DNA of 64,000 nucleotides from Deinococcus metalli (GTDB lineage: Bacteria; Deinococcota; Deinococci; Deinococcales; Deinococcaceae): positions 124,001 through 188,000 of the forward strand of contig NZ_JACHFK010000001.1 in the NCBI RefSeq assembly GCF_014201805.1, written 5' to 3'. The notes beneath the pieces were generated by a model, which made no database searches, had not been told where the DNA came from, and worked only from the letters and a program-made list of their open reading frames with translations. Both the position numbers and the translations under genes were made by a program. Shown here piece by piece: positions 29,168 through 38,914 of the stretch (positions within the stretch are counted from its first letter, which is position 1; each line of letters opens with the position of its first letter).

Positions 29168-29611
29168 GTGCCGCCCGAGCCCTCCTTTGTCCTGACGCCC
29201 GCCCAGGTGGCCGAGCGCTCCGGCCTGAGCGTGCCCACGCTGCACCACTACGAACGCGAGGGCCTGATCCGCAGCGCCCGCACCACCGGCAACCAGCGCC
29301 GCTACGCCCGCGAGACGCTGCGCCGCCTTGCGTTCATCCGCGCGGCCGTGCGGGTCGGGGTGCCGCTGGCGGAGATCCGCGCCGCGCTGAACACCCTGCC
29401 GGAGGGCCGCACGCCCACCCGCGCGGACTGGGCGGCCCTGTCCGCGCGCTGGCGGACGCAGCTCGATGGGCGCATCGCGGCGCTGATCCGGCTGCGCGAC
29501 GACCTGAGCGGCTGTATCGCGTGCGGGTGCCTGTCGCTGGAGACCTGCGCGCTGCATAACCCCCGCGACGAGGCCAGCCGCCGCCACCCGGGCCGCAGCC
29601 GGCTCAGCTGA
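29168..29611 (+). CDS. soxR: Redox-sensitive MerR-family activator SoxR
   Basis: 147 aa. N-terminal MerR helix-turn-helix (TPAQVAERSGLSVPTLHHYEREGLIRSARTTGNQRRYARETLRRLAFI), a dimer helix, then CIACGCLSLETC, the CxxCxCxxxxxC cluster motif that binds the [2Fe-2S] centre. The cluster is oxidised by redox-cycling compounds and switches the bound promoter on. GTG start at 29168, directly beside the SoxR box. The 3' end overlaps the convergent EamA gene by 8 bp. Confidence 0.93.
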   Translation: MPPEPSFVLTPAQVAERSGLSVPTLHHYEREGLIRSARTTGNQRRYARETLRRLAFIRAAVRVGVPLAEIRAALNTLPEGRTPTRADWAALSARWRTQLDGRIAALIRLRDDLSGCIACGCLSLETCALHNPRDEASRRHPGRSRLS

Positions 29612-30470
29612 GGCGCTGTGCCCGGGCTGCGGGCGCCGGCCGCTCGGGGACGAAACTCAGGGCGATCAGCGCCAGGCCCGCCCACTGCCCGCCGCTGAGG
29701 GTATGGCCCCGCAGCAGGTCGATCAGCAGCGCCGTCGCCGGGCTCAGCCGGGTTAGCAGCGAGACCTGTACGGCCGAGGAGTGCTGGATGCCCCGGAACC
29801 ACAGCGCGTACGCCAGCGCGGTGGTCACCACGACCATGTACGCCAGCCACGGCCACTGCCCGGCCGTGGGCAGCGCCGGAACGCCCTCCAGCAGCAGCGC
29901 GAGCGGCACCAGCAGCACGCCGCCCCACGTGAGCTGCCACGCCGTGACCGACAGCATGGCGGTGCCCGGCGGCGTGCCCCACGCGCTGCTCAGCAGGTAG
30001 CCGCCGGACGCGGCGACCACGCTGACCACGCCGGCCACGACACCCCAGGGGTCCAGCCGCGCGCCCGGCCCCAGCACCAGCAGCGCCACACCCACCAGCC
30101 CGAGCAGCGCCGCGCCCAGCGTGTGCCGCGTGGGCGCCTGGCGCCACGCCACCAGATTGAAGGCGATGATCAGCAGCGGCCCGAGGGCGCCGAGTGTGGC
30201 CGCCACGCCCCCGCTGAGGCGGCTGGCACTGATGAACAGCGTCCCGAAGAACAGCCCGAAGTTCAGCGCGCCGAGCAGCAGGCTCCTGCCCCACCACATG
30301 CCGCGCGGCAACTCGCGCACCACCAGCAGGAGCAGCACGCCGGCCAGCAGCGCGCGCAGGGCGGCGACCGTGAGCGGCCCCAGCGGACGCAGCTCGTCCA
30401 GCACGAGGTAGCTCGTGCCCCAGCTGAGCGGGGCCAGGGCTGCCATGGTCAGGGGCGAGAAGAGCTTCAT
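29604..30470 (-). CDS. EamA/DMT family transporter, MarR-linked
   Basis: 288 aa, about ten helices in two EamA repeats: ALAPLSWGTSYLVLDELRPLGPLTVAALRALLAG starts the first, and VVVTTALAYALWFRGIQHSSAVQVSLLTRLSPATALL lies in the second. Probably exports a metabolite or toxic compound. Divergent from a MarR-type regulator, with a 12-bp palindrome overlapping its -10 box, the normal arrangement for ligand-induced efflux. TAAAGT lies 8 nt before the ATG. Confidence 0.88.
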   Translation of the reverse strand: MKLFSPLTMAALAPLSWGTSYLVLDELRPLGPLTVAALRALLAGVLLLLVVRELPRGMWWGRSLLLGALNFGLFFGTLFISASRLSGGVAATLGALGPLLIIAFNLVAWRQAPTRHTLGAALLGLVGVALLVLGPGARLDPWGVVAGVVSVVAASGGYLLSSAWGTPPGTAMLSVTAWQLTWGGVLLVPLALLLEGVPALPTAGQWPWLAYMVVVTTALAYALWFRGIQHSSAVQVSLLTRLSPATALLIDLLRGHTLSGGQWAGLALIALSFVPERPAPAARAQRLS

Positions 30471-30478
30471 CTCTAAAA

Positions 30479-30492
30479 ACTTTAGTACTAAA
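30479..30492 (-). promoter_or_regulatory. Operator and -10 box of the MarR-linked exporter
   Basis: TTTAGTACTAAA (30481-30492) is a perfect palindrome in an AT-rich island (30470-30500) that stands out in 70% GC DNA. It overlaps the leftward -10 TAAAGT (30484-30479). A MarR-type dimer bound here would block the exporter promoter. Confidence 0.65.
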
Positions 30493-30520
30493 ATATTTGG
30501 AAAGCAAGCACCCCGCCCGC

Positions 30521-30526
30521 TACACT
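30521..30526 (+). promoter_or_regulatory. -10 element of the MarR-family gene
   Basis: TACACT, 6 nt before the ATG at 30533 and about 30 bp from the palindrome, so autoregulation is possible. Confidence 0.55.
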
Positions 30527-30532
30527 CCGCGC

Positions 30533-31039
30533 ATGACCACCGTGGCCCTGCTCGACCGTATTCGGCACGACTGGCACGCGCGGGAGCCGGAGCTGGACAC
30601 CGCGCCCATGCTGACCTTCATCACCCTGAGCCGCGCGCAGTCGCTGCTGGGCACAGCGGTGCGCTCGACTGCGGCCCGGGCGGGGCTTACCTCCGGCACC
30701 CGCGACGTGCTGTTCACGCTGTACCGCTCCGAGCCGCCCCAGGGCCTGCCGCCGGGCGAACTCGCCGCGCTGCTGGCCGTGTCGCCCGCCACCATCACGG
30801 GGTGCGCCGACACGCTGGAGGAGCGCGGCCTGCTCACCCGCACCCTCGACCCGGACGACCGGCGGTCGTGGCGCATCGCCCTCACGGACGCCGGCCGCGA
30901 CCTCGTCCGCACGCACCTGCCCGAGCACCTCGCGTTCGAGCGTCAGCTCCTGGCTGCGCTGACGCCGGACGAGACCGCGGCGCTGGAGGCGCTGCTGCGC
31001 AAGCTCATCGCTCACGCCGAGGCGAACGCCCTGGTCTGA
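30533..31039 (+). CDS. MarR-family transcriptional regulator
   Basis: 168 aa. Winged-helix core: TSGTRDVLFTLYRSEPPQGLPPGELAALLAVSPATITGCADTLEERGLLTRTLDPDDRRSWRIALTDAGR, with the DxRxx wing (DPDDRRSW) intact. Flanking helices form the dimer interface. It likely represses the divergent EamA exporter and perhaps itself, with release by the exported compound. ATG at 30533 is preferred to an upstream ATG lying inside the promoter. It overlaps the convergent kinase gene by 28 bp. Confidence 0.9.
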   Translation: MTTVALLDRIRHDWHAREPELDTAPMLTFITLSRAQSLLGTAVRSTAARAGLTSGTRDVLFTLYRSEPPQGLPPGELAALLAVSPATITGCADTLEERGLLTRTLDPDDRRSWRIALTDAGRDLVRTHLPEHLAFERQLLAALTPDETAALEALLRKLIAHAEANALV

Positions 31040-32217
31040 TCCGGCACGGGCAGCGTGACCGTGAATTCCGCGCCGCCCTCCGGGTGGTTTCGGGCCTCCA
31101 GGGTGCCGCCCTGCGCCTCGGTCAGCGCCCGCGCGATCGCCAGGCCCAGTCCCGAACTCGCCCGGCCCTGTGGATCGCGGGTGCGGCTGGCGTCCGCGCG
31201 GTAGAAGCGCTCGAAGGCCCGCGACAGCGCGTCCGGCGCGAAGCCCGGCCCGTGGTCGCGCACCGTCAGCTGCACCACCGGGCCGGCGGCGCGGGCGCTC
31301 AGTTCCACGGCGCCGGGCGCAGCGTAGCGCAGGGCGTTGTCCAGCACGTTCTGGAGGGTCTGCCGCAGCCGGTCGGGGTCCGCCTGCACGGCCACGCCCG
31401 GCTCGGTGTGCAGCGTCAGGGTGACGCCCGCCTCGCCGGCCCGGCGCGCGTAGGTGTCCGCGAGCGCGCCCAGCAGCGCCCCGGCGTCCACGGGTTGCAG
31501 GGTCAGGCTCAGGGCGCCGCCCTCCGCGAGCGACAGCAGGCGCAGGTCCGTGACCAGCCGCGCCAGCAGCAGCACCTCGCCGTGCAGCCGTGACAGCGCG
31601 GCGTCATCGGCGGGCTGAACGCCGTCCTGCATCGCCTCGATCTCGGAGCGCAGCACCGACAGCGGCGTGCGCAGATCGTGCGCAATGTCCGCGACCAGCC
31701 CGCGCCGCCACGCCTCCTGCCGCGCCAGGCTGGCCGTGAGGTCGTTGAACGCGAGGGTCAGGGCACGCAGCTCGTCGTGGCGGGGCGGCACCGGCAGGGT
31801 CACGCCGCGCTCGCCGGATTGCAACCGGCCCGCGCCGTCGGCCAGCCGCAGCAGCGGCAACGTGAGCTGCCGCGTGATCAGCGCCGCCACCACCGTCGAG
31901 AGCAGCGTGTTGATCACGGCCGCGCGGACTGCGCCCCCCATGATCGTGCGCCCCGCCTGCCGCACCAGCGCGTCCCAGTCGGCCGCCGACAGCGTCACGC
32001 TGGTCTCAGGCCGGAACTGCGCGAGCACCTGCATGGTCGTGCCCACCGTCATCCCGGTGGTCAGGATCACGGCCAGCAGCGCCGTGAGCATGAACGCGCG
32101 TCCCAGCCGCGAGCGCAGCCCCCAGCGGCGCCGGCCGTGCGGACGGCCCGGCCAGCGTTTCAGGTGCCGGAGCTGCTCCCGGCGCCGGTCCTGGAGGTGC
32201 CCGCGCGGCTCCGTCAC
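31012..32217 (-). CDS. Sensor histidine kinase (HAMP-HisKA-HATPase)
   Basis: 401 aa. A basic cytoplasmic N-terminus, helix at about 42-62, a short extracytoplasmic loop of roughly 35 residues, second helix near 95-115, HAMP linker, then H-box VADIAHDLRTPLSVL, N-box LQNVLDNALRYA, G1 VRDHGPGFAPD, F-box and G2 SSGLGLAIARAL. All catalytic boxes are intact. GTG overlaps the regulator stop (GTGA). The small loop suggests sensing in or near the membrane. The signal is unknown. Confidence 0.9.
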   Translation of the reverse strand: MTEPRGHLQDRRREQLRHLKRWPGRPHGRRRWGLRSRLGRAFMLTALLAVILTTGMTVGTTMQVLAQFRPETSVTLSAADWDALVRQAGRTIMGGAVRAAVINTLLSTVVAALITRQLTLPLLRLADGAGRLQSGERGVTLPVPPRHDELRALTLAFNDLTASLARQEAWRRGLVADIAHDLRTPLSVLRSEIEAMQDGVQPADDAALSRLHGEVLLLARLVTDLRLLSLAEGGALSLTLQPVDAGALLGALADTYARRAGEAGVTLTLHTEPGVAVQADPDRLRQTLQNVLDNALRYAAPGAVELSARAAGPVVQLTVRDHGPGFAPDALSRAFERFYRADASRTRDPQGRASSGLGLAIARALTEAQGGTLEARNHPEGGAEFTVTLPVPDQTRAFASA

Positions 32218-32891
32218 GCCGCGCCCACCCGCAGGCGGTAGCCCACGCCGCGCACGGTGTCCAGCAGCGCGGCGTCCTCACCGAACTTGCGGCGCAGGTT
32301 CTTCACGTGCGCGTCCACCGTCCGCTCGTCCGTGCCGCGCTCCAGGCCGCCCAGGGCCGCCAGCAGCTCCGCGCGGGTGCGCACCACGCCCGGGTCGCGC
32401 GCCAGCAGGGCCAGCAGCCGCACCTCGGCCACCGTCACGTCCAGCGCCGCGCCGCGCAACGTGACCGTGAAGGCCGCCGGGTCCACCACCAGCGGCCCGG
32501 CGTGCAGCGCGCCCACGATCTCCGGCCCGCCGCCCGCCCGGCGCAGCACCGCCTTCACGCGCGCCACCACCTCGCGCGGGCTGTACGGCTTGACCACGTA
32601 ATCGTCCGCACCGATGCCCAGACCCAGCAGGCGGTCGATCTCCTCGTCGCGCGCGGTCAGCATGATGATCGGTACACCCGACTCGGCCCGCACCCGCCGC
32701 GCGACCTCCAGGCCGTCCAGTTCCGGCAGCATCAGGTCGAGCAGGATCAGGGCCGGCCGGGCCGCGCGCCACAGTTCCAGCGCGCGCCGCCCGTCGCCGG
32801 CCCGCTCGGTGTGGAAGCCCTCCCGGCGCAGGTACACCTCCAGGATGTCCGCCAGCCGGGGTTCGTCTTCCACGATCAGGATGGTGCTCAT
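32214..32891 (-). CDS. OmpR-family response regulator
   Basis: 225 aa. Receiver with EDE (8-10), LILLDLMLPELDG (phospho-Asp near 51), IMLTARDEEID and VVKPYSPRE; then a winged helix with VAEVRLLALLARDPGVVRTRAELL and TVDAHVKNLRRKFGEDAALLDTVRGVGYRLRVG. Partner of the downstream kinase. ATG at 32891 fits the usual MSTILIVEDE N-terminus. It probably binds the direct repeats at 33508-33524 that precede its operon. Confidence 0.92.
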   Translation of the reverse strand: MSTILIVEDEPRLADILEVYLRREGFHTERAGDGRRALELWRAARPALILLDLMLPELDGLEVARRVRAESGVPIIMLTARDEEIDRLLGLGIGADDYVVKPYSPREVVARVKAVLRRAGGGPEIVGALHAGPLVVDPAAFTVTLRGAALDVTVAEVRLLALLARDPGVVRTRAELLAALGGLERGTDERTVDAHVKNLRRKFGEDAALLDTVRGVGYRLRVGAA

Positions 32892-32950
32892 CGGATTCCA
32901 TTCTCCACGCTGTGGGGCGGTGGGATCTGACGCCCACCGCCCCTGGACGT

Positions 32951-33412
32951 TCAGAGCTTCAGGCCACCGTCGCGGCCGGCGGGCTGGTCTGCGCTGGGCC
33001 GGTCCGGGCGGAGTTCGCCGCTCAGGGTGCGGCGCAGGGCCTCGTATTCGTCCGCGTTGATCTCGCCCTTCGCGTAGCGCTCGCGGGCGATGTGCAGCGC
33101 GGAGTCGTTCACGAAGCGGTCGCGGTGACGCCGCCACTTGTCGCGCATCTCGGCGGCCATGTCCGCGTTGGCGGTCATGGCGCCCGCGTCGCCCGCCATG
33201 AAGCGCCGGGCCATGAAGCGGCGGCGCCGGAACAGCACGAACGCGCCGATCAGCAGCAGCGGCAACAGGAAACCGGGGCCGTGGGGATGCGGGTACGGAC
33301 CGTACGCTGCGGGGCCGTAGCCGTACGGCGTGGCCTGGAGGGGCGCGTAGCCCTGGGCGGGCAGCGGGGTCTGGTACGTGGCGGCGGGCGGGTTGTTGAT
33401 GATGACGTCCAT
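32951..33412 (-). CDS. SHOCT-domain membrane protein
   Basis: 153 aa. A Pro/Tyr/Gly-rich N-terminus (GYAPLQATPYGYGPAAYGPY), one helix (GFLLPLLLIGAFVLF) with RRRR after it, then a C-terminal SHOCT motif (IARERYAKGEINADEYEALRRTL). SHOCT segments are short oligomerisation modules of unclear role. First gene of the operon with the two-component system, so it may be its accessory or target. ATG at 33412 gives an 8-9 nt spacing to GAGGAG; a GTG 6 nt upstream would be too close. Confidence 0.75.
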   Translation of the reverse strand: MDVIINNPPAATYQTPLPAQGYAPLQATPYGYGPAAYGPYPHPHGPGFLLPLLLIGAFVLFRRRRFMARRFMAGDAGAMTANADMAAEMRDKWRRHRDRFVNDSALHIARERYAKGEINADEYEALRRTLSGELRPDRPSADQPAGRDGGLKL

Positions 33413-33436
33413 GTTCACTGTCTCCTCGGACCTTCT

Positions 33437-33473
33437 GGGTTCGTGCAGGGGCCGTCCCTGCCTGCACGAACCC
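33437..33473. repeat. 13-bp perfect inverted repeat upstream of the SHOCT operon
   Basis: GGGTTCGTGCAGG (33437-33449) pairs with CCTGCACGAACCC (33461-33473) around an 11-nt loop. It covers the expected start of transcription of the operon, so it could be a 5'-UTR structure or an operator. Confidence 0.6.
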
Positions 33474-33524
33474 TACGTCCGGCCCCGTGAAGGGCGGGGG
33501 GAGGGAGTGTGAATCCACTGTGAA
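33470..33524 (-). promoter_or_regulatory. Candidate autoregulated promoter of the two-component operon
   Basis: Leftward -10 TAGGGT (33475-33470), with no recognisable -35. Upstream are two copies of TGTGAA (33508-33513 and 33519-33524, + strand) with an 11-bp period, the layout bound by OmpR/PhoB-type dimers. They sit about -45 to -61 from the expected start, a normal activating position. Confidence 0.5.
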
Positions 33525-33544
33525 CGCCAGGGCGCAACGTGGGC

Positions 33545-33577
33545 GCCCGGCCGCAGCGGCAGAACCGCGGGCCGGGC
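33545..33577 (-). terminator. Terminator hairpin after the stalk-domain protein gene
   Basis: GCCCGGCC (33545-33552) pairs with GGCCGGGC (33570-33577), with extra inner pairs, starting 18 nt after the leftward stop. It separates that gene from the two-component operon. Confidence 0.55.
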
Positions 33578-33594
33578 ACGCAGAGGGGACTGGA

Positions 33595-34263
33595 TTACTT
33601 CTGGCAGCCCAGGCGCACGCGGAAGCTGGGCGTGGGCGTGCTGTACGCCGCCTTCACGCCGGTGGCGCGCAACACGGCTGGGTCGATCTCCACGAGGAGC
33701 TTGTCCGCCGGGGTCAGGTTCGCGGACGCTGCCGAGTCGGCGTAGAACGCCAGCGTGAAGGTGCTGCCGGCCCCCTGCGCGAGCTTGCGGAACTGGAGGT
33801 CCTGCACGGTCTCGCTCTCCAGTGCACTGCCGTCCTGGAGGATCAGCTGGAGGCCCTTGACGCCGGTGTTCTGCCCGTCGGTGGTGACCGCGCTGCCGTT
33901 TTTCCACTCCAGGGTCACGGCGTAGCCCCTCTGCTGCCCACCGTAGCGCTGGGCCGGCTTGACGCTGCGGACGGTCAGGCGCCACACGCCGTTGAACAGG
34001 GTCTCGCCCACGCAGCCCTCCAGCGACGCGCGCTGGTTCGCGCCGCCGGGCGTGGCGCTGCCCAGCGTGACGGTGCGGCCGCTCACGCTGCTCGGAATGC
34101 CCAGGGTCGTCAGGGCAGACAGCGGCACGTAGGTCTGCCCGTTCACGGTGACAGCCGGGGTGGGGGAGGCCTGGCCGTTCACGACCAGCGAGTAGGACTG
34201 CGCGGCGGCCACCGGCGCGGCGGCCAGGGCGAAGGAACACAGGACTGTACGAATGGAATTCAT
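33595..34263 (-). CDS. Secreted protein with copper amine oxidase N-terminal-like (stalk) domain
   Basis: 222 aa. Signal peptide MNSIRTVLCSFALAAAPVAA, cleavage before QSYSL. Residues about 24-65 (SLVVNGQASPTPAVTVNGQTYVPLSALTTLG) resemble the copper amine oxidase N-terminal stalk domain found in many exported proteins, where no copper is involved. The rest is beta-rich with two cysteines. GAGGAG lies 5 nt before the ATG. Role unknown, probably cell-surface. Confidence 0.72.
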   Translation of the reverse strand: MNSIRTVLCSFALAAAPVAAAQSYSLVVNGQASPTPAVTVNGQTYVPLSALTTLGIPSSVSGRTVTLGSATPGGANQRASLEGCVGETLFNGVWRLTVRSVKPAQRYGGQQRGYAVTLEWKNGSAVTTDGQNTGVKGLQLILQDGSALESETVQDLQFRKLAQGAGSTFTLAFYADSAASANLTPADKLLVEIDPAVLRATGVKAAYSTPTPSFRVRLGCQK

Positions 34264-34541
34264 GGCGACTCCTCGGAGGTCGGCTCGCACCTGGGCCCTG
34301 CCCCGGACCCGGCGGAGCGGCCGCCTTCCCGTCCGTCCGGCCTTCCTCCTGCACCCATCATGGGCGCCGCCGGGTCAGGCCCTGGTGAGGCGGAACGGCC
34401 CCCGCGCCGCAGGGCGGGTGGGACCGGGCGCTCCCAGACGCTCCGGTCACGCCGCGCTTCGTCGTGCCGGACGGCAGTGCCGGGCCGCAGCCCTAGCTCT
34501 CGCACCTCCTCCGGTTCACCGGCGGCGCTATCCTGCCCCCC
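34264..34541. other. Intergenic region before gatB
   Basis: 278 bp holding the leftward leader of the stalk-domain gene and the gatB promoter at its right end. No other feature seen. Confidence 0.35.
34529..34534 (+). promoter_or_regulatory. -10 element of gatB
   Basis: TATCCT, 7 nt before the ATG at 34542. Confidence 0.6.
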
Positions 34542-35980
<1,439 letters not shown>

Positions 35981-35984
<4 letters not shown>

Positions 35985-36625
35985 CCCCGGCGGCGTGGCG
36001 CTCCGCGGCGCTGGGCGCGCTGTGGGCGCTGGTCGTGGCGACCTTCGGGCTGGCCGCGTTCACCCTGTGGCGCTCGCCGGTGCTGGATGTGGTCGCGGTG
36101 CTCGAGGCCCTGCGCTCCGTGCTGGCGGCCCTGGTGCTGCTGTGGTGGACACAGGTCTTCACGCGCTATGTCGCGGCCGAGGCGGTGCCGGACACCGACG
36201 GGGTGCTGCGCTCCGTGCGCGCGCTGCTGCCGTGGCTGACCTCGCTGCGGATCGCCATGTGGCTGCTGCTGCTGCTCTCGCTGGCCGGCGGCGTCGCCGA
36301 GACGGCCAGCCCGGTCGCGGTCACGGCGCTGGTCACGATCAGCGGGGCGTTCATCTTTGCGAAGAACGCCGTGTTCGGCACGCTGGCCCGCTGGGCGCCC
36401 ACCCCGAACGAGGCGCTGGGCCGCGTGCGCCTGGGCCAGTGGCTGAACGCCGCCGCCGCCCTGAGCCTCGCGCTGGGCGTGGTGAATGTGGTGCCTATCG
36501 CCGGGCTGCCCGGCAGCGACACCCCGGACGTGGCCGCCATGATCGTGTACGGCACGCACGCGCTGCTCGACACAGCCGCCATGCTGCTGGCCCTGAAGGC
36601 CGTGCCGCCCCCGATGGCGCCGTAG
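35981..36625 (+). CDS. Integral membrane protein of unknown function
   Basis: 214 aa with about five to six helices ([80 protein letters not shown]). GTG overlaps the gatB stop as GTGA. No motif recognised. It ends 2 bp from the convergent antiporter gene. Confidence 0.72.
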
Positions 36626-36627
36626 CG

Positions 36628-38703
36628 CTACTTCGTCCAGCCGTGCTCGTAGCAGTACGCCCAGTCCTCGCCCGGCTCGGCGGACCGGATGATGGGGTGG
36701 CGCTGCGCGTGCGCGTGTCGGGTGGCGTGCCGGTTCTTGCTGGAATCGCAGCAGCCCACGTGCCCGCAGGTCATGCACACGCGCAGGTGCACCCACGTGT
36801 CGCCCAGCGCCACGCATTCCAGGCACACGTCAGCCTCCGGCGTGACCGGCCCGGCATTGTGCTCGGCGTGCTCGCACTGCGCGCGCTGCGTGGCGCTCAG
36901 CGTGATCGGCGGGTGCTCCGCGAGGTGGCGCAGGATGTGGGCGCGCGTGACCTCCGGCGGGGTGATCAGGTCCAGGATGCCCGCCACCACTTCCTTCCGG
37001 GGGCTGATGATGTGCTGCGCGCCGAGCGCCTGGAGGCCGTGGAAGCCCTCGCTGGTCGTCGCCTGCGTGATGATCGTGAGGTCCGGCGCGACCGTACGCG
37101 CCACGCTCACGGCGCGCTCGGTCATCTCCGGGTCGTCGTCCGCGATCACCAGGGCACTGGCCGAGGCGATGTCCAGCTCGCGCAGCAGCCCCGCACGGGT
37201 GTAGTCCGCGATCAGCACCGGAGCGCCGCGGCCCTGGAGTTCGCTGGCACCGTCCGGACTGCGCGTGATCACCGAATACGGCTTGCCCGCCCGGCTCAGC
37301 GCCCGCGCCGCGATGCGGGCGTACGGGCCGTACCCGGCGAAGATCACCCGGTCGCGCACCGGCAGGCCGTGGGCTCCCCCTTCACCCGACGCTCCGGGCG
37401 AACCGTTGTCCCCAGGTCCGCCGGATAGCGCAGGGGCGGTCAGGCGGGCCGTCAGGACGCCCGCCAGGGCGCTCAGCGCGGGCGTGAACGCCATCAGCAG
37501 TACCGTCGCCGCGATAAACACCCCGCTGCCGCGCTCGCCCATGCCCGCGAAGCTCAGGCCCAGCGCCGCGCCCGTCGTGGCCAGCACGAACGAGAATTCC
37601 CCGACCTGCGCGAGCCCCAGCGCCACCGGCAGGGCCGTGCGCGTGGGCTCGCCCAGCAGCCGCACGCTGACGAAGGCCACGGCCGCCTTCAGCAGCGCGA
37701 TCAGCGCGGCCGCGCCCAGCACCAGCCCCAGGTTGCGCACCAGGAACCCCAGGTCGAGCTGCACGCCGACCGACAGGAAAAACGCCGCGCTGAACAGGAT
37801 CTGCAGCGGCAGGATCTCACCCAGCGCCTGCGCGCCGTAGCGGCTCTCGCTGACCAGCAGGCCCGCCAGGAACGCGCCCAGCGCGAGGCTGACCCCGGCC
37901 AGGGCGGTCAGGGCGGCCGTGCCGAAACACAGCGCCACCACCGTCAGCAGGAAGATCTCGCTGCTGCAGGTCCTGGCCACCACCTCCATCACCGGCGGCA
38001 CGATGCGCCGCGCGGCGACCAGCACGAACGCGATGATGCCCCCCGCCTTCGCCAGGGCGAGGAGCACTCCGCCCGCGCCGCCGCCCTGCCCGGCCAGCAT
38101 GGGAATCAGCAGCACCATCAGCACCACCGCGAGGTCCTGGAAGATCAGGATGCCCAGGCTCACCTGACCGGTGCGGGCGTTGGTCTCGCCGCGCTCGCCC
38201 AGCACGCGCATCACGATCGCGGTGCTTGACAGGGCGATCAGGCATCCGGTGAACACGGCGCTCTGGGCGCCGACCCCGAATGCCAGCAGGGCGCCCGTCA
38301 CCGCCACGATCGTCAGGCCCACCTGCAGGCCGCCGCCCAGGAAGATCAGCCGCGCGATCCGCGACAGCCGCTCCAGGCTGAACTCGATCCCGATGGTGAA
38401 CAGCAGCAGCATCACCCCCACCTCGGACGCCGACGAGATCAGCGCCGGATCGCGGATCAGGCCCAGCGCGCCCGGCCCGGCCAGCACCCCCGCCACCAGA
38501 AACCCGATGATTGGGATCAGGCGCAGCCGGAACGACGAGTACGCCGCCAGCGCTGACACCGCCAGCAGCAGCGTCAGTTGCAGCAGGAATTCCGGCGGGC
38601 CGGCGTGCGCGGCCCCGTCCGGGGCGGCGGCGAGGGCCGGGCCGGTCAGCAGGATCGCCACCGCCGGCAGCAGTCGGCCAATCGACACAGGAACGAGGGA
38701 CAT
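36628..38703 (-). CDS. CPA2 cation:proton antiporter (Kef-like) with TrkA-N and zf-UBP tail
   Basis: 691 aa in three parts. Residues about 30-420 form a 12-helix Na/K:H exchanger of the CPA2/Kef type (LVAGVLAGPGALGLI, ALSSTAIVMRVLGE, IFQDLAVVLM). Residues about 450-570 form a TrkA-N Rossmann domain (VIFAGYGPYARIAARALSRAG, LIADYT) that usually gates the channel with NAD(H). The last 85 residues are a ZnF-UBP domain (CLECVALGDTWVHLRVCMTCGHVGCCDSSKNRHATRHAHAQRHPI) with all Cys/His ligands. ZnF-UBP binds ubiquitin tails in eukaryotes; its bacterial role is unknown. Confidence 0.88.
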   Translation of the reverse strand: MSLVPVSIGRLLPAVAILLTGPALAAAPDGAAHAGPPEFLLQLTLLLAVSALAAYSSFRLRLIPIIGFLVAGVLAGPGALGLIRDPALISSASEVGVMLLLFTIGIEFSLERLSRIARLIFLGGGLQVGLTIVAVTGALLAFGVGAQSAVFTGCLIALSSTAIVMRVLGERGETNARTGQVSLGILIFQDLAVVLMVLLIPMLAGQGGGAGGVLLALAKAGGIIAFVLVAARRIVPPVMEVVARTCSSEIFLLTVVALCFGTAALTALAGVSLALGAFLAGLLVSESRYGAQALGEILPLQILFSAAFFLSVGVQLDLGFLVRNLGLVLGAAALIALLKAAVAFVSVRLLGEPTRTALPVALGLAQVGEFSFVLATTGAALGLSFAGMGERGSGVFIAATVLLMAFTPALSALAGVLTARLTAPALSGGPGDNGSPGASGEGGAHGLPVRDRVIFAGYGPYARIAARALSRAGKPYSVITRSPDGASELQGRGAPVLIADYTRAGLLRELDIASASALVIADDDPEMTERAVSVARTVAPDLTIITQATTSEGFHGLQALGAQHIISPRKEVVAGILDLITPPEVTRAHILRHLAEHPPITLSATQRAQCEHAEHNAGPVTPEADVCLECVALGDTWVHLRVCMTCGHVGCCDSSKNRHATRHAHAQRHPIIRSAEPGEDWAYCYEHGWTK

Positions 38704-38914
38704 ACCTCAGCATGCCGCACGCCGCGCCGGGCGCACAGGTCGCCCTGCGTCATCTGGGACCGGGACGCCGGGTATCTGGGCCTGGGGCGGCAGTGCTGAT
38801 CAGTGGCCCGAACATTCTCCATCGCCCTGTAGACATTCACAGTGGCTCGGCGTTCCCTCAACGGAAGCTGGCGGCCGGATACAGGGCTTCCGCTCCCCCT
38901 GCCGGGGTCTGTCC

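Noticed and set aside
38704..38914. Gene between antiporter and TPR kinase
   Set aside because: Frames are short and shadow-like; the interval probably only carries the antiporter promoter and kinase 3' end.
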